Shown: one piece after another, positions 1 to 8,939 of the stretch
How the letters are laid out: each line of letters begins with the position of its first letter
Numbering within the stretch: position 1 is the first letter of the stretch
Assembly (NCBI RefSeq): GCF_002872075.1
Contig: NZ_PGGU01000005.1
Location: 124,001-188,000 of the forward strand
Reading direction: 5' to 3'
Source: Microbacterium aurantiacum
GTDB lineage: Bacteria; Actinomycetota; Actinomycetes; Actinomycetales; Microbacteriaceae
DNA length: 64,000 bases
Notes under the pieces: generated by a model
What the model saw: only the letters and a program-made list of their open reading frames with translations
What the model was told of the DNA's origin: nothing
The model's database searches: none
Position numbers and translations under genes: made by a program

Positions 1-1370
1 CCGAGGCCGATGTGGTCATCATCAACACCTGCGCTGTGCGTGACAACGCCGCGGGCAAGCTCTATGGCACTCTCGGACACCTCGCGTCGGTCAAACGTCG
101 AAAGGACGGCATGCAGATCGCCGTCGGCGGATGTCTGGCGCAGATGGACAAGCAGGCCGTGCTCGAGAAGGCGCCCTGGGTCGACGTCGTCTTCGGCACG
201 CACAACATGGGCTCTCTTCCCGGACTGCTCGAGCGGGCTCGACACAACGGCGAAGCCGAACTCGAGATCCTCGAGTCGCTCGACGTCTTCCCGTCGACGC
301 TGCCGACCAAGCGGGACTCGGCGCACAGCGGCTGGGTGTCGATCTCGGTCGGCTGCAACAACACCTGCACCTTCTGCATCGTGCCGAGTCTGCGCGGCAA
401 GGAGAAGGACCGCCGTCCCGGCGACATCCTGAACGAGATCCGTCTCCTCGTCGAGGACGGCGCGATCGAGGTCACCCTGCTCGGACAGAACGTCAACTCC
501 TACGGCGTCGAGTTCGGTGACCGCCACGCCTTCGGAAAGCTCCTGCGTGCGGCCGGTGAGATCGCGGGCCTGGAGCGCATCCGCTTCACGAGCCCGCATC
601 CCGCGGCCTTCACCGACGACGTCATCGACGCGATGGCCGAGACCGAGGCCGTGATGCCGCAGCTGCACATGCCGTTGCAATCGGGCAGCGATCGCATCCT
701 GAAGTCGATGCGCCGTTCCTACCGCAGTGAGCGGTTCCTCGGCATCCTCGACCGTGTTCGCGAACGCATCCCGCAGGCATCGATCACAACCGACATCATC
801 GTGGGCTTCCCCGGCGAGACCGATGAGGACTTCGAGGACACCATGCGCGTCGTCGAACAGTCGCGGTTCTCCGGGGCCTTCACCTTCCAGTACTCCATTC
901 GCGAGGGCACGCCTGCGGCGACGATGGAAGATCAGGTGCCGAAGGAGATCGTGCAGGAGCGCTACAACCGCCTCATCGCCCTGCAGGAGCGCATCTCGCT
1001 CGAGGAGAACCAGAAGCAGGTCGGCCGTGAGGTGCAGGTGCTGGTCTCGACGGGCGAGGGGAAGAAGGATGCGGAGACGCACCGTCTCACCGGCAGGGCA
1101 GAGGACAACCGCTTGGTGCACTTCGAGGTGACCCCGCATTCCGACCTGCCTCGGCCCGGTGATGTGGTCACGGCGACGATCACGCACGCCGCGCCGTTTC
1201 ATCTGCTCGCCGACGACCCGACCGGGAGCCCCCTGCGGATTCGACGGACCCGTGGAGGTGACGCTTGGGACCGCGCGCAGTCGGAATCCTGCGCGGTTCC
1301 TGCGCCGTCCGGCGACGGTGCACCCCGCGCGGTCGTGCTCGGACTGCCCACGCTCCGCGTCGGTGCCTGA
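1..1370 (+). CDS. miaB: tRNA-2-methylthio-N6-dimethylallyladenosine synthase MiaB (5' truncated)
   Basis: The protein is a radical-SAM enzyme that adds a methylthio group to i6A37 of tRNAs reading UNN codons. It is cut at its N-terminus by the window edge. The first visible residues carry a cysteine of the N-terminal UPF0004 cluster ([10 protein letters not shown]), followed by a second one (GGCLAQ) about 35 residues later. The radical-SAM CxxxCxxC triad follows (GCNNTCTFC), and a TRAM domain ends the fold near residue 400 of the visible part. About 45 further residues, rich in Arg and Pro, extend past the TRAM domain. The end nearly touches miaA, whose product makes the i6A substrate, so the two probably form one operon. 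The assignment is firm. Confidence 0.95.
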   Translation, partial: EADVVIINTCAVRDNAAGKLYGTLGHLASVKRRKDGMQIAVGGCLAQMDKQAVLEKAPWVDVVFGTHNMGSLPGLLERARHNGEAELEILESLDVFPSTLPTKRDSAHSGWVSISVGCNNTCTFCIVPSLRGKEKDRRPGDILNEIRLLVEDGAIEVTLLGQNVNSYGVEFGDRHAFGKLLRAAGEIAGLERIRFTSPHPAAFTDDVIDAMAETEAVMPQLHMPLQSGSDRILKSMRRSYRSERFLGILDRVRERIPQASITTDIIVGFPGETDEDFEDTMRVVEQSRFSGAFTFQYSIREGTPAATMEDQVPKEIVQERYNRLIALQERISLEENQKQVGREVQVLVSTGEGKKDAETHRLTGRAEDNRLVHFEVTPHSDLPRPGDVVTATITHAAPFHLLADDPTGSPLRIRRTRGGDAWDRAQSESCAVPAPSGDGAPRAVVLGLPTLRVGA

Positions 1371-1413
1371 TTCGGCACGCTCGACGGGTTCCGGAGAGGG
1401 AGACGGCTTCCCG

Positions 1414-2325
1414 GTGGATGCGCCCCGTCTCTGGGTGATCGTCGGCGCAACGGGAACCGGTAAGAGCGACCTCGCCCTCGATCTCGCCGAGTCGCTTCGC
1501 AACACAGGCAATCCGGCCGAGATCGTGAACGCCGATGCCATGCAGCTGTATCGCGGCATGGACATCGGCACCGCGAAGCTGGCGCCGGAGGAGCGGCGAG
1601 GCATCCCGCACCATCTCTTCGACGTGCGTGATGTCACCGACGAGGCTGCCGTCGCCTGGTATCAGCCGTTGGCGCGGGAGGCGATCTCCGATATCCACAG
1701 TCGCGGCGGCGACGCGATCTTGGTGGGCGGCTCCGGACTCTACGTGTCGAGCGTGATCTACGACTTCCGCTTCCCGCCGCGTGATGCGGTGGTGCGGGCG
1801 CGGCTCGAGGGCGAGTTGGAGAGCGAAGGGACCGCTGCATTGCTGGATCGGCTTCGTGTCCTCGATCCGGTGACGGCTGCTCGGGTCGACCCGAAGAACG
1901 GCCGTCGGATCATCCGCGCCCTCGAAGTCATCGAACAGGGGGCCGAGACGCATGGCGCCGCCCTTCCCGAGAAACCCGTGTTGTGGCATCCCCGCACCCG
2001 GATCATCGGGCTCCGCGTCGATCGCGCGGAACTCGTCGGGCGGCTCGATGCGAGGGTCGAGCGGATGTGGGCGGCCGGCCTCCTCGACGAGGTCGACGGC
2101 CTTCGCAGCCGGGGGATCGAGCAGGGCATCACTGCCAGCCGCGCCATCGGCTACGCGCAGGCCCTCGGGCAGCTCCATGGCACGATGAGCGAAGCGGAGG
2201 CGATCGCGCAGACGCAGGCGCTCACCCGCCGTTATGCGCGACGTCAGGTCTCCTGGTTCAATCGGTACACCGGTCTGGAGTGGCATGAGCCCCCGGTCGA
2301 CCCTGGAGTGCTGCTCGAGTACTGA
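1414..2325 (+). CDS. miaA: tRNA dimethylallyltransferase MiaA
   Basis: MiaA transfers the dimethylallyl group of DMAPP to A37 of tRNA, the step before MiaB. A P-loop (GATGTGKS) lies about 10 residues from the proposed start. It is followed by the conserved [17 protein letters not shown], the [14 protein letters not shown] block and a C-terminal [10 protein letters not shown] chose GTG at 1414, 43 bases after the miaB stop, because a GGAGAGGGAG sequence lies about 11 bases upstream and the 303-residue length fits the family. GTG at 1363 would overlap miaB by 8 bases and add 17 Ser/Gly-rich residues. The open frame continues even further upstream inside miaB but is low-complexity Arg/Pro there, typical of shadow translation. 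Confidence 0.93.
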   Translation: MDAPRLWVIVGATGTGKSDLALDLAESLRNTGNPAEIVNADAMQLYRGMDIGTAKLAPEERRGIPHHLFDVRDVTDEAAVAWYQPLAREAISDIHSRGGDAILVGGSGLYVSSVIYDFRFPPRDAVVRARLEGELESEGTAALLDRLRVLDPVTAARVDPKNGRRIIRALEVIEQGAETHGAALPEKPVLWHPRTRIIGLRVDRAELVGRLDARVERMWAAGLLDEVDGLRSRGIEQGITASRAIGYAQALGQLHGTMSEAEAIAQTQALTRRYARRQVSWFNRYTGLEWHEPPVDPGVLLEY

Positions 2326-2362
2326 CCTGGCCGATGTCGGATGCTGGTGCGACCCTGGTGCG

Positions 2363-2893
2363 ATGACCACCTACTACTACACCGCCTCCAGTCTCGACGG
2401 CTTCATCGCGACCACCGAGCATTCGCTCGATTGGCTGTTGAAGCAGGACATCGACCTCGAGGGGCCGATGGCCTACACCCAGTTCGAGAAGGGGATGGGC
2501 GCCCTGGCGATGGGCGCTTCCACGTATGAGTGGGTGCTTCGCAACACCGCCGGCGAGCCGTGGGGATACGCACAGCCGACCTGGGTGTTCACTCATCGAG
2601 AGTTGCCTGTGCCGGATGGGGCCGACGTCCGCTTCGTGCGCGACGACGTCACCGCCGTGCATGCCGAGATGACCGCAGCGGCTGGCGAGCGGGACCTCTG
2701 GATCGTCGGCGGGGGAGGTCTGGTCGGACAGTTCTCCGATGCGGGACTGATCGATGAGATCTGGGTGCAGTACGCACCGGTGACGCTGGGGTCCGGTGCA
2801 CCGCTGCTTCCGCGTGCACTCGACCTAGAGCTCCTCGAGGTCGCACGCAATCGCAACTTCATGTGCGGGCGGTATCGCGTCGTCCGTGGCTGA
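2363..2893 (+). CDS. dihydrofolate reductase family protein (RibD C-terminal-like)
   Basis: This 176-residue protein has the fold of the RibD C-terminal/DHFR-like reductases. It opens with YYYTASSLDGFIA, the usual first strand and turn of that family. An MGASTYEW segment lies near residue 50, and a nucleotide-binding GGGGLVGQF sits about two thirds along. Such stand-alone proteins are widespread in actinobacteria and their substrates are mostly unknown, so I do not call it a true folate enzyme. The ATG at 2363 is the only start that gives the family N-terminus; upstream codons in the open frame run back into miaA. The next gene starts 63 bases later behind its own promoter. Confidence 0.8.
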   Translation: MTTYYYTASSLDGFIATTEHSLDWLLKQDIDLEGPMAYTQFEKGMGALAMGASTYEWVLRNTAGEPWGYAQPTWVFTHRELPVPDGADVRFVRDDVTAVHAEMTAAAGERDLWIVGGGGLVGQFSDAGLIDEIWVQYAPVTLGSGAPLLPRALDLELLEVARNRNFMCGRYRVVRG

Positions 2894-2956
2894 GTGCGCG
2901 CCAAGCGACTTTAGACTCGGACTCGCGGACACCGGGTCCGACGAGGAGGGTCGACG

Positions 2957-3403
2957 ATGAATTGGCGGATTCGCGCATTCCGGCCGCAGGACGCGGACGG
3001 CGTCGTCGCACTGTGGGAAGAGGCGGGTCTCACCCGCCCCTGGAACGATCCCCGTCTCGATATCGAGCGCAAGATGTCCGTTCAGCCCGAGCTGTTCCTG
3101 GTCGCAGGTGTTCCGGCGTCGGCAGACACGGATGCTGAGCGCATCGTCGGAACGGTGATGGCGGGCTATGACGGCCATCGCGGGTGGCTGTATTACCTCG
3201 CCAGCGCCGACGACCACCGCGGGCAGGGCATCGGACGGAGTCTCGTCGCGGAAGCAGAGCGGCTTCTTCATGCGATGGGCTGCCCGAAGGTGCAGCTGAT
3301 GGTGCGGGACGGCAATGACGATGTGCTCGGGTTCTACGATCGGCTCGGGTATGAGCGGTTCACCGTGTCCAACACCGGAAAGCGGCTGATCGCTGACGCA
3401 TAG
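2957..3403 (+). CDS. ypeA: GNAT-family acetyltransferase, YpeA-like
   Basis: This 148-residue GNAT acetyltransferase resembles E. coli YpeA closely. The shared pieces are the LTRPWNDPRLDIERKM motif near residue 28, the MAGYDGHRGWLYYL strand, the acetyl-CoA loop HRGQGIGRSL and the C-terminal GCPKVQLMVR followed by FYDRLGYE. Its acceptor substrate is not known. A GAGGAGGG Shine-Dalgarno sits 6 bases before the ATG. A TAGACT -10 box at 2912-2917 gives it its own promoter with a leader of roughly 35 bases. It lies between a DHFR-like gene and dapF, with no obvious functional tie to either. Confidence 0.82.
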   Translation: MNWRIRAFRPQDADGVVALWEEAGLTRPWNDPRLDIERKMSVQPELFLVAGVPASADTDAERIVGTVMAGYDGHRGWLYYLASADDHRGQGIGRSLVAEAERLLHAMGCPKVQLMVRDGNDDVLGFYDRLGYERFTVSNTGKRLIADA

Positions 3404-3413
3404 ACGAGAACTC

Positions 3414-3419
3414 TAGACT
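3414..3419 (+). promoter_or_regulatory. -10 box of dapF, leaderless type
   Basis: TAGACT is followed by six bases and then the ATG of dapF. A transcript starting at the usual distance would begin at or next to the start codon, and no Shine-Dalgarno is present. No convincing -35 box is seen. Confidence 0.65.
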
Positions 3420-3425
3420 GGGCGA

Positions 3426-4298
3426 ATGGTCGCATTCACCAAGGGACATGGCACGGGCAACGATTTCGTCATCATCGCCGACCCTGACGGACAGATCGAC
3501 CTCACGGTCGAGCAGGTTGCGGTGCTCTGCGATCGGAACTTCGGCATCGGTGCCGATGGCATCCTCCGGGTGGTCCGTTCCTCGGCGATCGACGCCGGGG
3601 CGGCAGCACTCGCTGAGGAGCCGGACGCCGAATGGTTCATGGACTACCGCAACGCCGACGGATCGATCGCCGAGATGTGCGGCAACGGCATCCGCGTGTT
3701 CGCGCACTACCTGTTGCGATCGGGCCTCGCGACGCTCGAGCCCGGCTCGACGCTCCCCATCGGCACCCGTGCCGGCGTGCGCGACGTCACCCGGAGCGAG
3801 ACGGGCTACCAGGTCGATCTCGGTCGCTGGCGGCTCTCCGGGGACGACCCGCTGGTGAACGTCGAGGGCCTCGCCGTCACCCGGCCGGGTCTCGGAATCG
3901 ATGTCGGGAACCCGCACGTCGTCGTCGCGCTCGCCTCGGATCAGGAGCTCGCCACCCTCGAACTGCACCGGGCGCCGGTACTCGAGCCCGCCCTGCCGGC
4001 GGGGGCGAACGTCGAGTTCGTCGTGCCGGGCGAGCCTCTGGTCCGCGACGGCATCGGACACGTGCGGATGCGCGTCTTCGAGCGCGGCGTCGGAGAGACG
4101 CAGAGCTGCGGAACCGGAGTCGCGGCGACCGCCTTGGCGGTCCGATACTGGGCGGGGGAGCAGGCGCCGGACAATTGGCGCGTGGAGATCCCAGGTGGCA
4201 CTCTCGGCGTGCGCATGTTCGCGGCGGAGGACGGCGAGCACGTCGCGCTCTCCGGTCCCGCTCAGCTCGTGTTCCGAGGCGAGATCGACCTGGTCTGA
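3426..4298 (+). CDS. dapF: diaminopimelate epimerase DapF
   Basis: DapF converts LL-diaminopimelate to the meso form, used for lysine and in many bacteria for peptidoglycan. The protein has 290 residues, the usual length. Both catalytic cysteines are visible: Cys85 in [13 protein letters not shown] and Cys228 in [13 protein letters not shown]. The N-terminal GHGTGNDFV and the GNPH motif near residue 161 are also present. A TAGACT box six bases before the ATG suggests a leaderless transcript. The stop codon overlaps the start of the following HAD-family gene by one base (TGATG), so the two are probably translated as a coupled pair. Placement near miaA and hflX is the common actinobacterial order. 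Confidence 0.96.
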   Translation: MVAFTKGHGTGNDFVIIADPDGQIDLTVEQVAVLCDRNFGIGADGILRVVRSSAIDAGAAALAEEPDAEWFMDYRNADGSIAEMCGNGIRVFAHYLLRSGLATLEPGSTLPIGTRAGVRDVTRSETGYQVDLGRWRLSGDDPLVNVEGLAVTRPGLGIDVGNPHVVVALASDQELATLELHRAPVLEPALPAGANVEFVVPGEPLVRDGIGHVRMRVFERGVGETQSCGTGVAATALAVRYWAGEQAPDNWRVEIPGGTLGVRMFAAEDGEHVALSGPAQLVFRGEIDLV

Positions 4299-4960
4299 TG
4301 CTGCCGGAAGCCATCGATCTGGTCATCTTCGATTGCGACGGCGTCCTGGTCGACAGCGAGACATTGTCCGTCGAGATCGACAGACGGGTGTTGTCCGAGC
4401 TCGGCTGGGAGCTGACCGCGGATGAGATCGTGCACCGGTTCGTCGGCCGTTCGGATGCGCATTTCCGGGCCGAAGTCGAGACCCATCTCGGGCACGCCCT
4501 GCCGGACGACTGGGAGACTCGGTATCAGCCCTGGTACCGGGAGGTGTTCACGCGCGATCTGGAGGCCGTCCCCGGAGTGGTCACGGCGCTCGATGCGATC
4601 GGCAGCGAGACATGCGTCGCCTCGAGCGGGACCCACGAGAAGATCCGGTTCACACTCGGGCTGACCGGTCTCCTCTCCAGGTTCGAGGACAGGATATTCA
4701 GCGCGGTCGAGGTGGAGAACGGCAAGCCTGCTCCGGATCTGTTCCTGCACGCGGCGTCGCGCATGGGCGTGCCTGCGTCGCGCTGCGTCGTCATCGAAGA
4801 CAGTCGATTCGGAGTCGAAGCCGCGCGGGCGGCGGGAATGCGGGCCTTCGGGTACTGCGGGGGCCTGACGCCGGCAGAATGGCTGGCGGGGGAGAACACG
4901 ATCGTCTTCGCAGACATGGCCGAATTGCCCGAGCTCCTCGGGATCACACCCGGCGCGTAG
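4298..4960 (+). CDS. HAD-family hydrolase (phosphoglycolate phosphatase / beta-phosphoglucomutase type)
   Basis: This 220-residue HAD-superfamily phosphatase shows all four motifs. Motif I is FDCDGVLVDSE near residue 10 with the nucleophile and acid aspartates. Motif II is the SSGTHEK segment near 108. Motif III is the lysine of ENGKPAPDLF, and motif IV is VIEDSRFGVEAA. The alpha-helical cap lies between motifs I and II, as in subfamily IA. Substrate cannot be told from sequence; related proteins act on small sugar phosphates. The ATG overlaps the dapF stop by one base, so it was taken as the start, and the gene is probably co-transcribed with dapF. It converges with the next gene, leaving only 3 bases between stops. 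Confidence 0.85.
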   Translation: MLPEAIDLVIFDCDGVLVDSETLSVEIDRRVLSELGWELTADEIVHRFVGRSDAHFRAEVETHLGHALPDDWETRYQPWYREVFTRDLEAVPGVVTALDAIGSETCVASSGTHEKIRFTLGLTGLLSRFEDRIFSAVEVENGKPAPDLFLHAASRMGVPASRCVVIEDSRFGVEAARAAGMRAFGYCGGLTPAEWLAGENTIVFADMAELPELLGITPGA

Positions 4961-4963
4961 GGG

Positions 4964-5608
4964 CTACTCCGCGACGAGGATCGGCTCGGTGGGCGGCGTT
5001 CCGTGCTTGCGCACCTTCAGCACGCGGTACCCCTTGCCCGTGGCGGTGCGGTGCACGCTGTAGCCCGGATGGAAGGTCGCACCGATCCATCGCTGCAGCG
5101 AATCCGCACCGAGATTGCGCTGCACGACGAGCCAGGCGTCGCACCTCTCGTCGAGTCGTGGGATCCATCGTTCGAGCAGGCTGTGCAGCTCGTCCTTGCC
5201 CACGCGGATCGGCGGGTTGGACCGGATCGTTCGGAACGTCACGTCTTCGGGAACATCATCGGGCAGCGCGGCGTTGATATTGGTGAGGCCGAGCGCTCTG
5301 GCGTTGCGGCGGACGAGATCGAGCGCCCGCTCGTTCACGTCGACGGCCCACACTGTCGCATGCGGAGCTGCGAGCGCCATCGTCAGGCTGATGGGGCCCC
5401 ACCCGCTGCCCAGGTCGAGAAGATTGCCGCCCGGAGGGACCGGAGGCATGTTGGCGAAGAGCACCGCGGTACCGGCATCCAGACGATCCGGGCTGAAGAC
5501 GCCACCGGCGGTGGTGACATCCAGCTCACGGCCTGCGAGCGTCACACGGATCGCGCGCAGGTTCTCGGGGCTTGCCGGGGCTGCAGTGAAGTAGTGATCG
5601 GACCCCAT
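4964..5608 (-). CDS. class I SAM-dependent methyltransferase, RsmC-like
   Basis: This 214-residue protein has the methyltransferase-small (MTS) fold of RsmC-type rRNA guanine-N2 methyltransferases. The SAM-binding motif I is LLDLGSGWGPISL, motif II is VWAVDVNERAL, and the catalytic motif is SNPPIRVG, matching the NPP signature of enzymes that methylate an exocyclic amine. It lacks the N-terminal duplicated domain of E. coli RsmC, which is normal for the shorter actinobacterial proteins. I chose the ATG at 5608 because a TACGCT box sits exactly six bases upstream, fitting a leaderless start; a longer open frame to 5656 would run over that promoter. The target rRNA or tRNA position is not known. 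Confidence 0.82.
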   Translation of the reverse strand: MGSDHYFTAAPASPENLRAIRVTLAGRELDVTTAGGVFSPDRLDAGTAVLFANMPPVPPGGNLLDLGSGWGPISLTMALAAPHATVWAVDVNERALDLVRRNARALGLTNINAALPDDVPEDVTFRTIRSNPPIRVGKDELHSLLERWIPRLDERCDAWLVVQRNLGADSLQRWIGATFHPGYSVHRTATGKGYRVLKVRKHGTPPTEPILVAE

Positions 5609-5614
5609 ACGGTG

Positions 5615-5620
5615 AGCGTA
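5615..5620 (-). promoter_or_regulatory. -10 box of the RsmC-like gene, leaderless type
   Basis: On the minus strand TACGCT precedes the ATG by six bases. It supports the shorter start at 5608. Confidence 0.6.
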
Positions 5621-5678
5621 CCGGAGACCGAGGGCTAAGGTTAAGGCTCGAAACAAAAGCGGAAAGATCAGGGACTAG

Positions 5679-7184
5679 ATGACGCAGACCTCGACACCCT
5701 CCAACGGAGACGAGGCGCTCGACCGCGTGCTCGCGAACGCCGAGAAGCGCTCGGAAGTGCGCGTGTTCGGAGCGGCGCAGGCGTTGCAGGACGAGGCGAC
5801 GGCCGCGCACTCCGCGACCGACGGGGCACAGTGGGATCTTGAGGATCGCCATGCCCTGCGTCGCGTCGGGGGACTCTCGACCGAGCTCCAGGACGTCACC
5901 GAGGTGGAGTACCGCCAGTTGCGTCTGGAGAATGTCGTGCTCGTCGGCGTGTATCCGCAGGGAGCGCAGGCGGACGCCGAGAACTCCCTGCGCGAACTCG
6001 CCGCCCTCGCCGAGACCGCCGGAGCAGTGGTCCTGGACGGTGTGCTGCAGCGACGGCCGCACCCGGATGCCGCCACGTACATCGGCCGAGGCAAGGCGCA
6101 GGAGCTCAAGGACATCGTCGCCGCCACCGGCGCCGACACGGTCATCGCCGACACGGAGCTCGCGCCCAGCCAGCGACGAGCACTGGAAGACGTCGTCAAG
6201 GTGAAGGTCATCGATCGCACCACCGTGATCCTGGACATCTTCAGCCAGCATGCCAAGAGCCGAGAGGGCAAGGCGCAGGTCGAGCTGGCTCAGCTCGAGT
6301 ACCTGCTTCCGCGACTGCGCGGGTGGGGTGACTCGATGAGCCGCCAGGCCGGTGGCCAGGTCGGTGCCGGCGGTGCGGGTATGGGTTCTCGTGGACCCGG
6401 TGAGACGAAGATCGAACTCGACCGTCGCCGCATCCGCACCAAGATGGCGCTGCTGCGCCGGCAGATCCGTGATTTCGGGCCGGCCCGCGAGGCCAAGCGC
6501 GCCGAGCGCAAGCGCAACACGATCCCGTCGGTCGCCATCACCGGATACACGAATGCCGGCAAGTCGAGCCTGCTCAACGCGTTGACCAGCGCCGGGGTGC
6601 TCGTCGAGAACGCACTGTTCGCGACGCTCGACGCCACGGTGCGCCGCACCGAGACGGCCGATGGCCGTGTCTACACCTTCACCGACACCGTCGGTTTCGT
6701 CCGCAACCTTCCGCATCAGCTGGTCGAAGCGTTCCGGTCGACCCTCGAAGAAGTGGGCCAGTCCGATGTCGTGGTGCACGTCGTGGACGGCTCGCACCCC
6801 GATCCCGCCGGTCAGCTGCAGACGGTGCGTGACGTGATGGGTGATGTCGGTGCCCGCGATCTCCCGGAGATCGTGGTCATCAACAAGGCAGACCTTCTCG
6901 GCGATGACGACCGTCTCGTGCTGCGGGGCCTCGAACCGAATGCGCACTTCGTGTCGTCCCGCTCCGGCGAGGGTATCGAAGAGCTGCGCGCCGCCGTCGA
7001 GGACGCCCTTCCCAAGCCGGCTGTCGAGATCCATGCCGTCGTGCCCTACGACCGAGGAGATCTGGTCGCAGCGATCCACGAGACCGGCATGCTGCTGTCG
7101 GCGGAACACGGCGAGCAGGGCACCGTCGTGCATGCGCACGTCTCCGCGCGGCTGGCCGCTGAGCTGGCACCCTTCGTCCGCTGA
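5679..7184 (+). CDS. hflX: ribosome-associated GTPase HflX
   Basis: HflX is a translational GTPase that binds 50S subunits and splits or rescues stalled ribosomes. The 501-residue protein has the HflX N-terminal domain (residues about 75-200, with RRPHPDAATYIGRGKAQEL), a helical linker including SRGPGETKIELDRR, and the G domain from about residue 285. In the G domain the P-loop is GYTNAGKS, followed by DTVGF and NKAD. The N-terminal 60 residues are an unaligned acidic extension common in actinobacteria. A TAAGGT -10 box at 5636-5641 and a GGAAAG site upstream of the ATG give a conventional leader. It diverges from the RsmC-like gene. Confidence 0.95.
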   Translation: MTQTSTPSNGDEALDRVLANAEKRSEVRVFGAAQALQDEATAAHSATDGAQWDLEDRHALRRVGGLSTELQDVTEVEYRQLRLENVVLVGVYPQGAQADAENSLRELAALAETAGAVVLDGVLQRRPHPDAATYIGRGKAQELKDIVAATGADTVIADTELAPSQRRALEDVVKVKVIDRTTVILDIFSQHAKSREGKAQVELAQLEYLLPRLRGWGDSMSRQAGGQVGAGGAGMGSRGPGETKIELDRRRIRTKMALLRRQIRDFGPAREAKRAERKRNTIPSVAITGYTNAGKSSLLNALTSAGVLVENALFATLDATVRRTETADGRVYTFTDTVGFVRNLPHQLVEAFRSTLEEVGQSDVVVHVVDGSHPDPAGQLQTVRDVMGDVGARDLPEIVVINKADLLGDDDRLVLRGLEPNAHFVSSRSGEGIEELRAAVEDALPKPAVEIHAVVPYDRGDLVAAIHETGMLLSAEHGEQGTVVHAHVSARLAAELAPFVR

Positions 7185-7194
7185 GGAAGGACGA

Positions 7195-7857
7195 CTAGCG
7201 GGCGATGAACCGTGCTTCGACGGTCGCCGCGACGACGATCTCCTCGGGCTCGTATTCCATCGACGCCGCGGAGTCGGCGGAGGCGAAGGCCGCACCCCGC
7301 ATCTTCATCGACGGGGGAGCAGCGCTCTCCGCTCGGGCGATGAGGCCGACGTCGGCGATCTCCCGCGGGGTCACTTCCTTCAGCCCGAGGGCTCCGGCGT
7401 ACGCCTGGGCGCGCGCGACAGCGACGCCCACGGCCTCGGAGGCGACTTCTCGCTCGACTCTGGCGCGTGTCTCGGGTGTCAGTTGCCAGTCGACCCAGCC
7501 GATCTCCACTCCGTCCCAGGCGGAGACCTCGGACACCCAGATCGACAGCTCGGATGCCTCGGCGAAAGTGGCGGTGAGCGAGATGCCGCCGTAGAAGACG
7601 GGCGCGAGCCGCTTCCCCTCGTTGTTCCACGGCCGTTCGGCGCGTACGGCGAGGCGCTTGCTCGTCCACTCGAGGACCGTGCCGGCATCTTTGCGGTCGG
7701 TGATGCTCGTGCGCACCGGTTCCGCGAGTCGCATCACGAGGTCGACGACGGGCGCTCGCTGGGCCCCTTCGGCACGCACGGTGATGTGGATCGTCGCGCG
7801 CTCCGGCGCGATGCGCGCCTCGTTCTCGCCGCGTACGGTGATGGTGACGTCAGTCAT
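7195..7857 (-). CDS. SIMPL domain-containing protein (DUF541)
   Basis: This 220-residue protein belongs to the SIMPL/DUF541 group, of poorly defined function. It opens with TITVRGENEARIAPERATI, the typical first strand of the family, where the repeat forms beta-rich oligomers. An Ala-rich helix (VAVARAQAYAGALGLKEV) lies near residue 150 and precedes the second family motif. No signal peptide or membrane helix is visible, unlike the many periplasmic members, so it is probably cytoplasmic here. The ATG lies six bases after a TAGAGT box, suggesting a leaderless transcript. It converges on hflX with a 10-base gap. Confidence 0.8.
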   Translation of the reverse strand: MTDVTITVRGENEARIAPERATIHITVRAEGAQRAPVVDLVMRLAEPVRTSITDRKDAGTVLEWTSKRLAVRAERPWNNEGKRLAPVFYGGISLTATFAEASELSIWVSEVSAWDGVEIGWVDWQLTPETRARVEREVASEAVGVAVARAQAYAGALGLKEVTPREIADVGLIARAESAAPPSMKMRGAAFASADSAASMEYEPEEIVVAATVEARFIAR

Positions 7858-7863
7858 GCAGTG

Positions 7864-7869
7864 ACTCTA
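7864..7869 (-). promoter_or_regulatory. -10 box of the SIMPL gene, leaderless type
   Basis: TAGAGT on the minus strand, six bases before the ATG at 7857. Confidence 0.6.
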
Positions 7870-7998
7870 CGCGACCGACCCGGCACGGCGCGGAATAGCG
7901 TGAGGCGCGCATTCGTTGTAGTCTTTGATGCTCGGGTGCATGCATCCGGGGTTGAAAAATACACAGTGTGACAGCGGTCCCTTCGCAAGAAGGACCAC

Positions 7999-8365
7999 GG
8001 GGCTGATCGGTTTCGACAGCGCCTGTGAATCCACGAGAAGCGGGCCGAGGATGCAGGGTTATCTCGTGAACGCTCCCTGCAAAACTATAAGTGCCGAAAC
8101 CAAGCGCACTGACTTCGCCCTCGCTGCATAAGCGAGCCCGATAGTCCGTCAGGCCGTATGTGATTCCGATACGGATCCTGGCGTCATCTAGGAATCTTGC
8201 TGTATGACGGCGTCTGGACGTCATACGGGACTCTTCCCAGGCTGGGCTTGTCGACTTAGGTGTCTGTGACAAAGGTCGGAGCCGAGTAGAACGTCTGCAC
8301 AGACTGCGCCCGGAGAAGGCGTGGAGACTCAGCGTTGGACGGGGGTTCGATTCCCCCCAGCTCCA
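7999..8365 (+). ncRNA. ssrA: transfer-messenger RNA (tmRNA)
   Basis: tmRNA rescues ribosomes stalled on broken mRNAs by tagging the nascent chain. The acceptor stem pairs GGGGCTG at 7999 with CAGCTCC ending at 8364, followed by discriminator A8365. CCA is not encoded, since CCG follows the discriminator. A tRNA-like T arm (GGGGGTTCGATTCCCCC) precedes the 3' end. The tag reading frame runs from GCC at 8093 to TAA at 8129-8131 and encodes AETKRTDFALAA; the resume codon was placed by its position after ACTATAAGT, as in other actinobacterial tmRNAs. A TAGTCT box at 7919-7924 may be the promoter, with a precursor leader of about 70 bases. Confidence 0.96.
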
Positions 8366-8388
8366 CCGAACCGCTGTCACTGTGGATG

Positions 8389-8433
8389 ACCCCCGCGTTT
8401 CCTCACGAGAGTGAGGGAGCGCGGGGGTTTTTC
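8389..8433 (+). terminator. intrinsic terminator of ssrA
   Basis: A long hairpin has an outer stem ACCCCCGCG with CGCGGGGGT and an inner stem CCTCAC with GTGAGG around GAGA. It is followed by a T run. Confidence 0.9.
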
Positions 8434-8608
8434 TCTGCCACCGCGAGGATCCGAGCCGCCACTTCAGCCACGTCCGCGGCGAGGCGCGTGCATTGAACCT
8501 CGCCGGCGGCTGTCGCGCAAGCCCCTGCCCGGAACGCAACTCTTCTTCTTAGCCTCTCTCGGCATCCGGTTCGGTTCGAGGAGAGGGGAAGCCTCTATGG
8601 TTTCGGGT

Positions 8609-8923
8609 ATGGGCACACTTTTCTATGGCAGTCGGGCAGACCCGATCCACATCGAAGAACGGGCTCTCGCGCACCTGAAAGTCGTGATCGCGACGAAGCT
8701 CCGTCGTCAGGAGAGCTTCACGCTGTCGTGGAGGCACTCGAACGGTGATGTCGGCGGCCGGTCGACGATCTGGCTGCATCCGTCGATCCCGCTGCGCTTC
8801 ACTTTCGATGAGTCCGAGCCTCCGCAGCTCAACCCGAAATGGATAGAAGCTCTCGCGCAGTCGGCCAGTTCCACGGGCGGGATCACGCTCGTCGACGAGG
8901 TGATCGACGCGCCGGTGGACTGA
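8609..8923 (+). CDS. small hypothetical protein, DUF7882-like
   Basis: This 104-residue protein begins MGTLFYGSRADPIHIEERAL and continues with a LKVVIATKLRRQESFTLSW segment. I recognise this pattern as a small protein found widely in Microbacteriaceae, grouped as DUF7882, without a known function. The arrangement of two short beta-rich halves and a WLHPSIPLRF strand suggests a compact soluble fold. I prefer ATG 8609 because it gives the family N-terminus and lies seven bases after a TATGGT box; ATG 8597, four codons upstream, has a GAGGGGAAG site in front and is the alternative. It stands alone between ssrA and an AraC-type regulator. Confidence 0.7.
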   Translation: MGTLFYGSRADPIHIEERALAHLKVVIATKLRRQESFTLSWRHSNGDVGGRSTIWLHPSIPLRFTFDESEPPQLNPKWIEALAQSASSTGGITLVDEVIDAPVD

Positions 8924-8939
8924 CCGGCGGGCGAGGCCC

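Noticed and set aside
1159..1413. N-terminal extension of miaA inside miaB
   Set aside because: It is Arg/Ser/Pro-rich with no match to the MiaA N-terminus, and a better start with a Shine-Dalgarno lies downstream.
5526..7295. 589-residue open frame on the minus strand across hflX
   Set aside because: It is antisense to a clear hflX gene, is Arg/Asp-rich with no recognisable motif, and arises from the high-GC third-position pattern.
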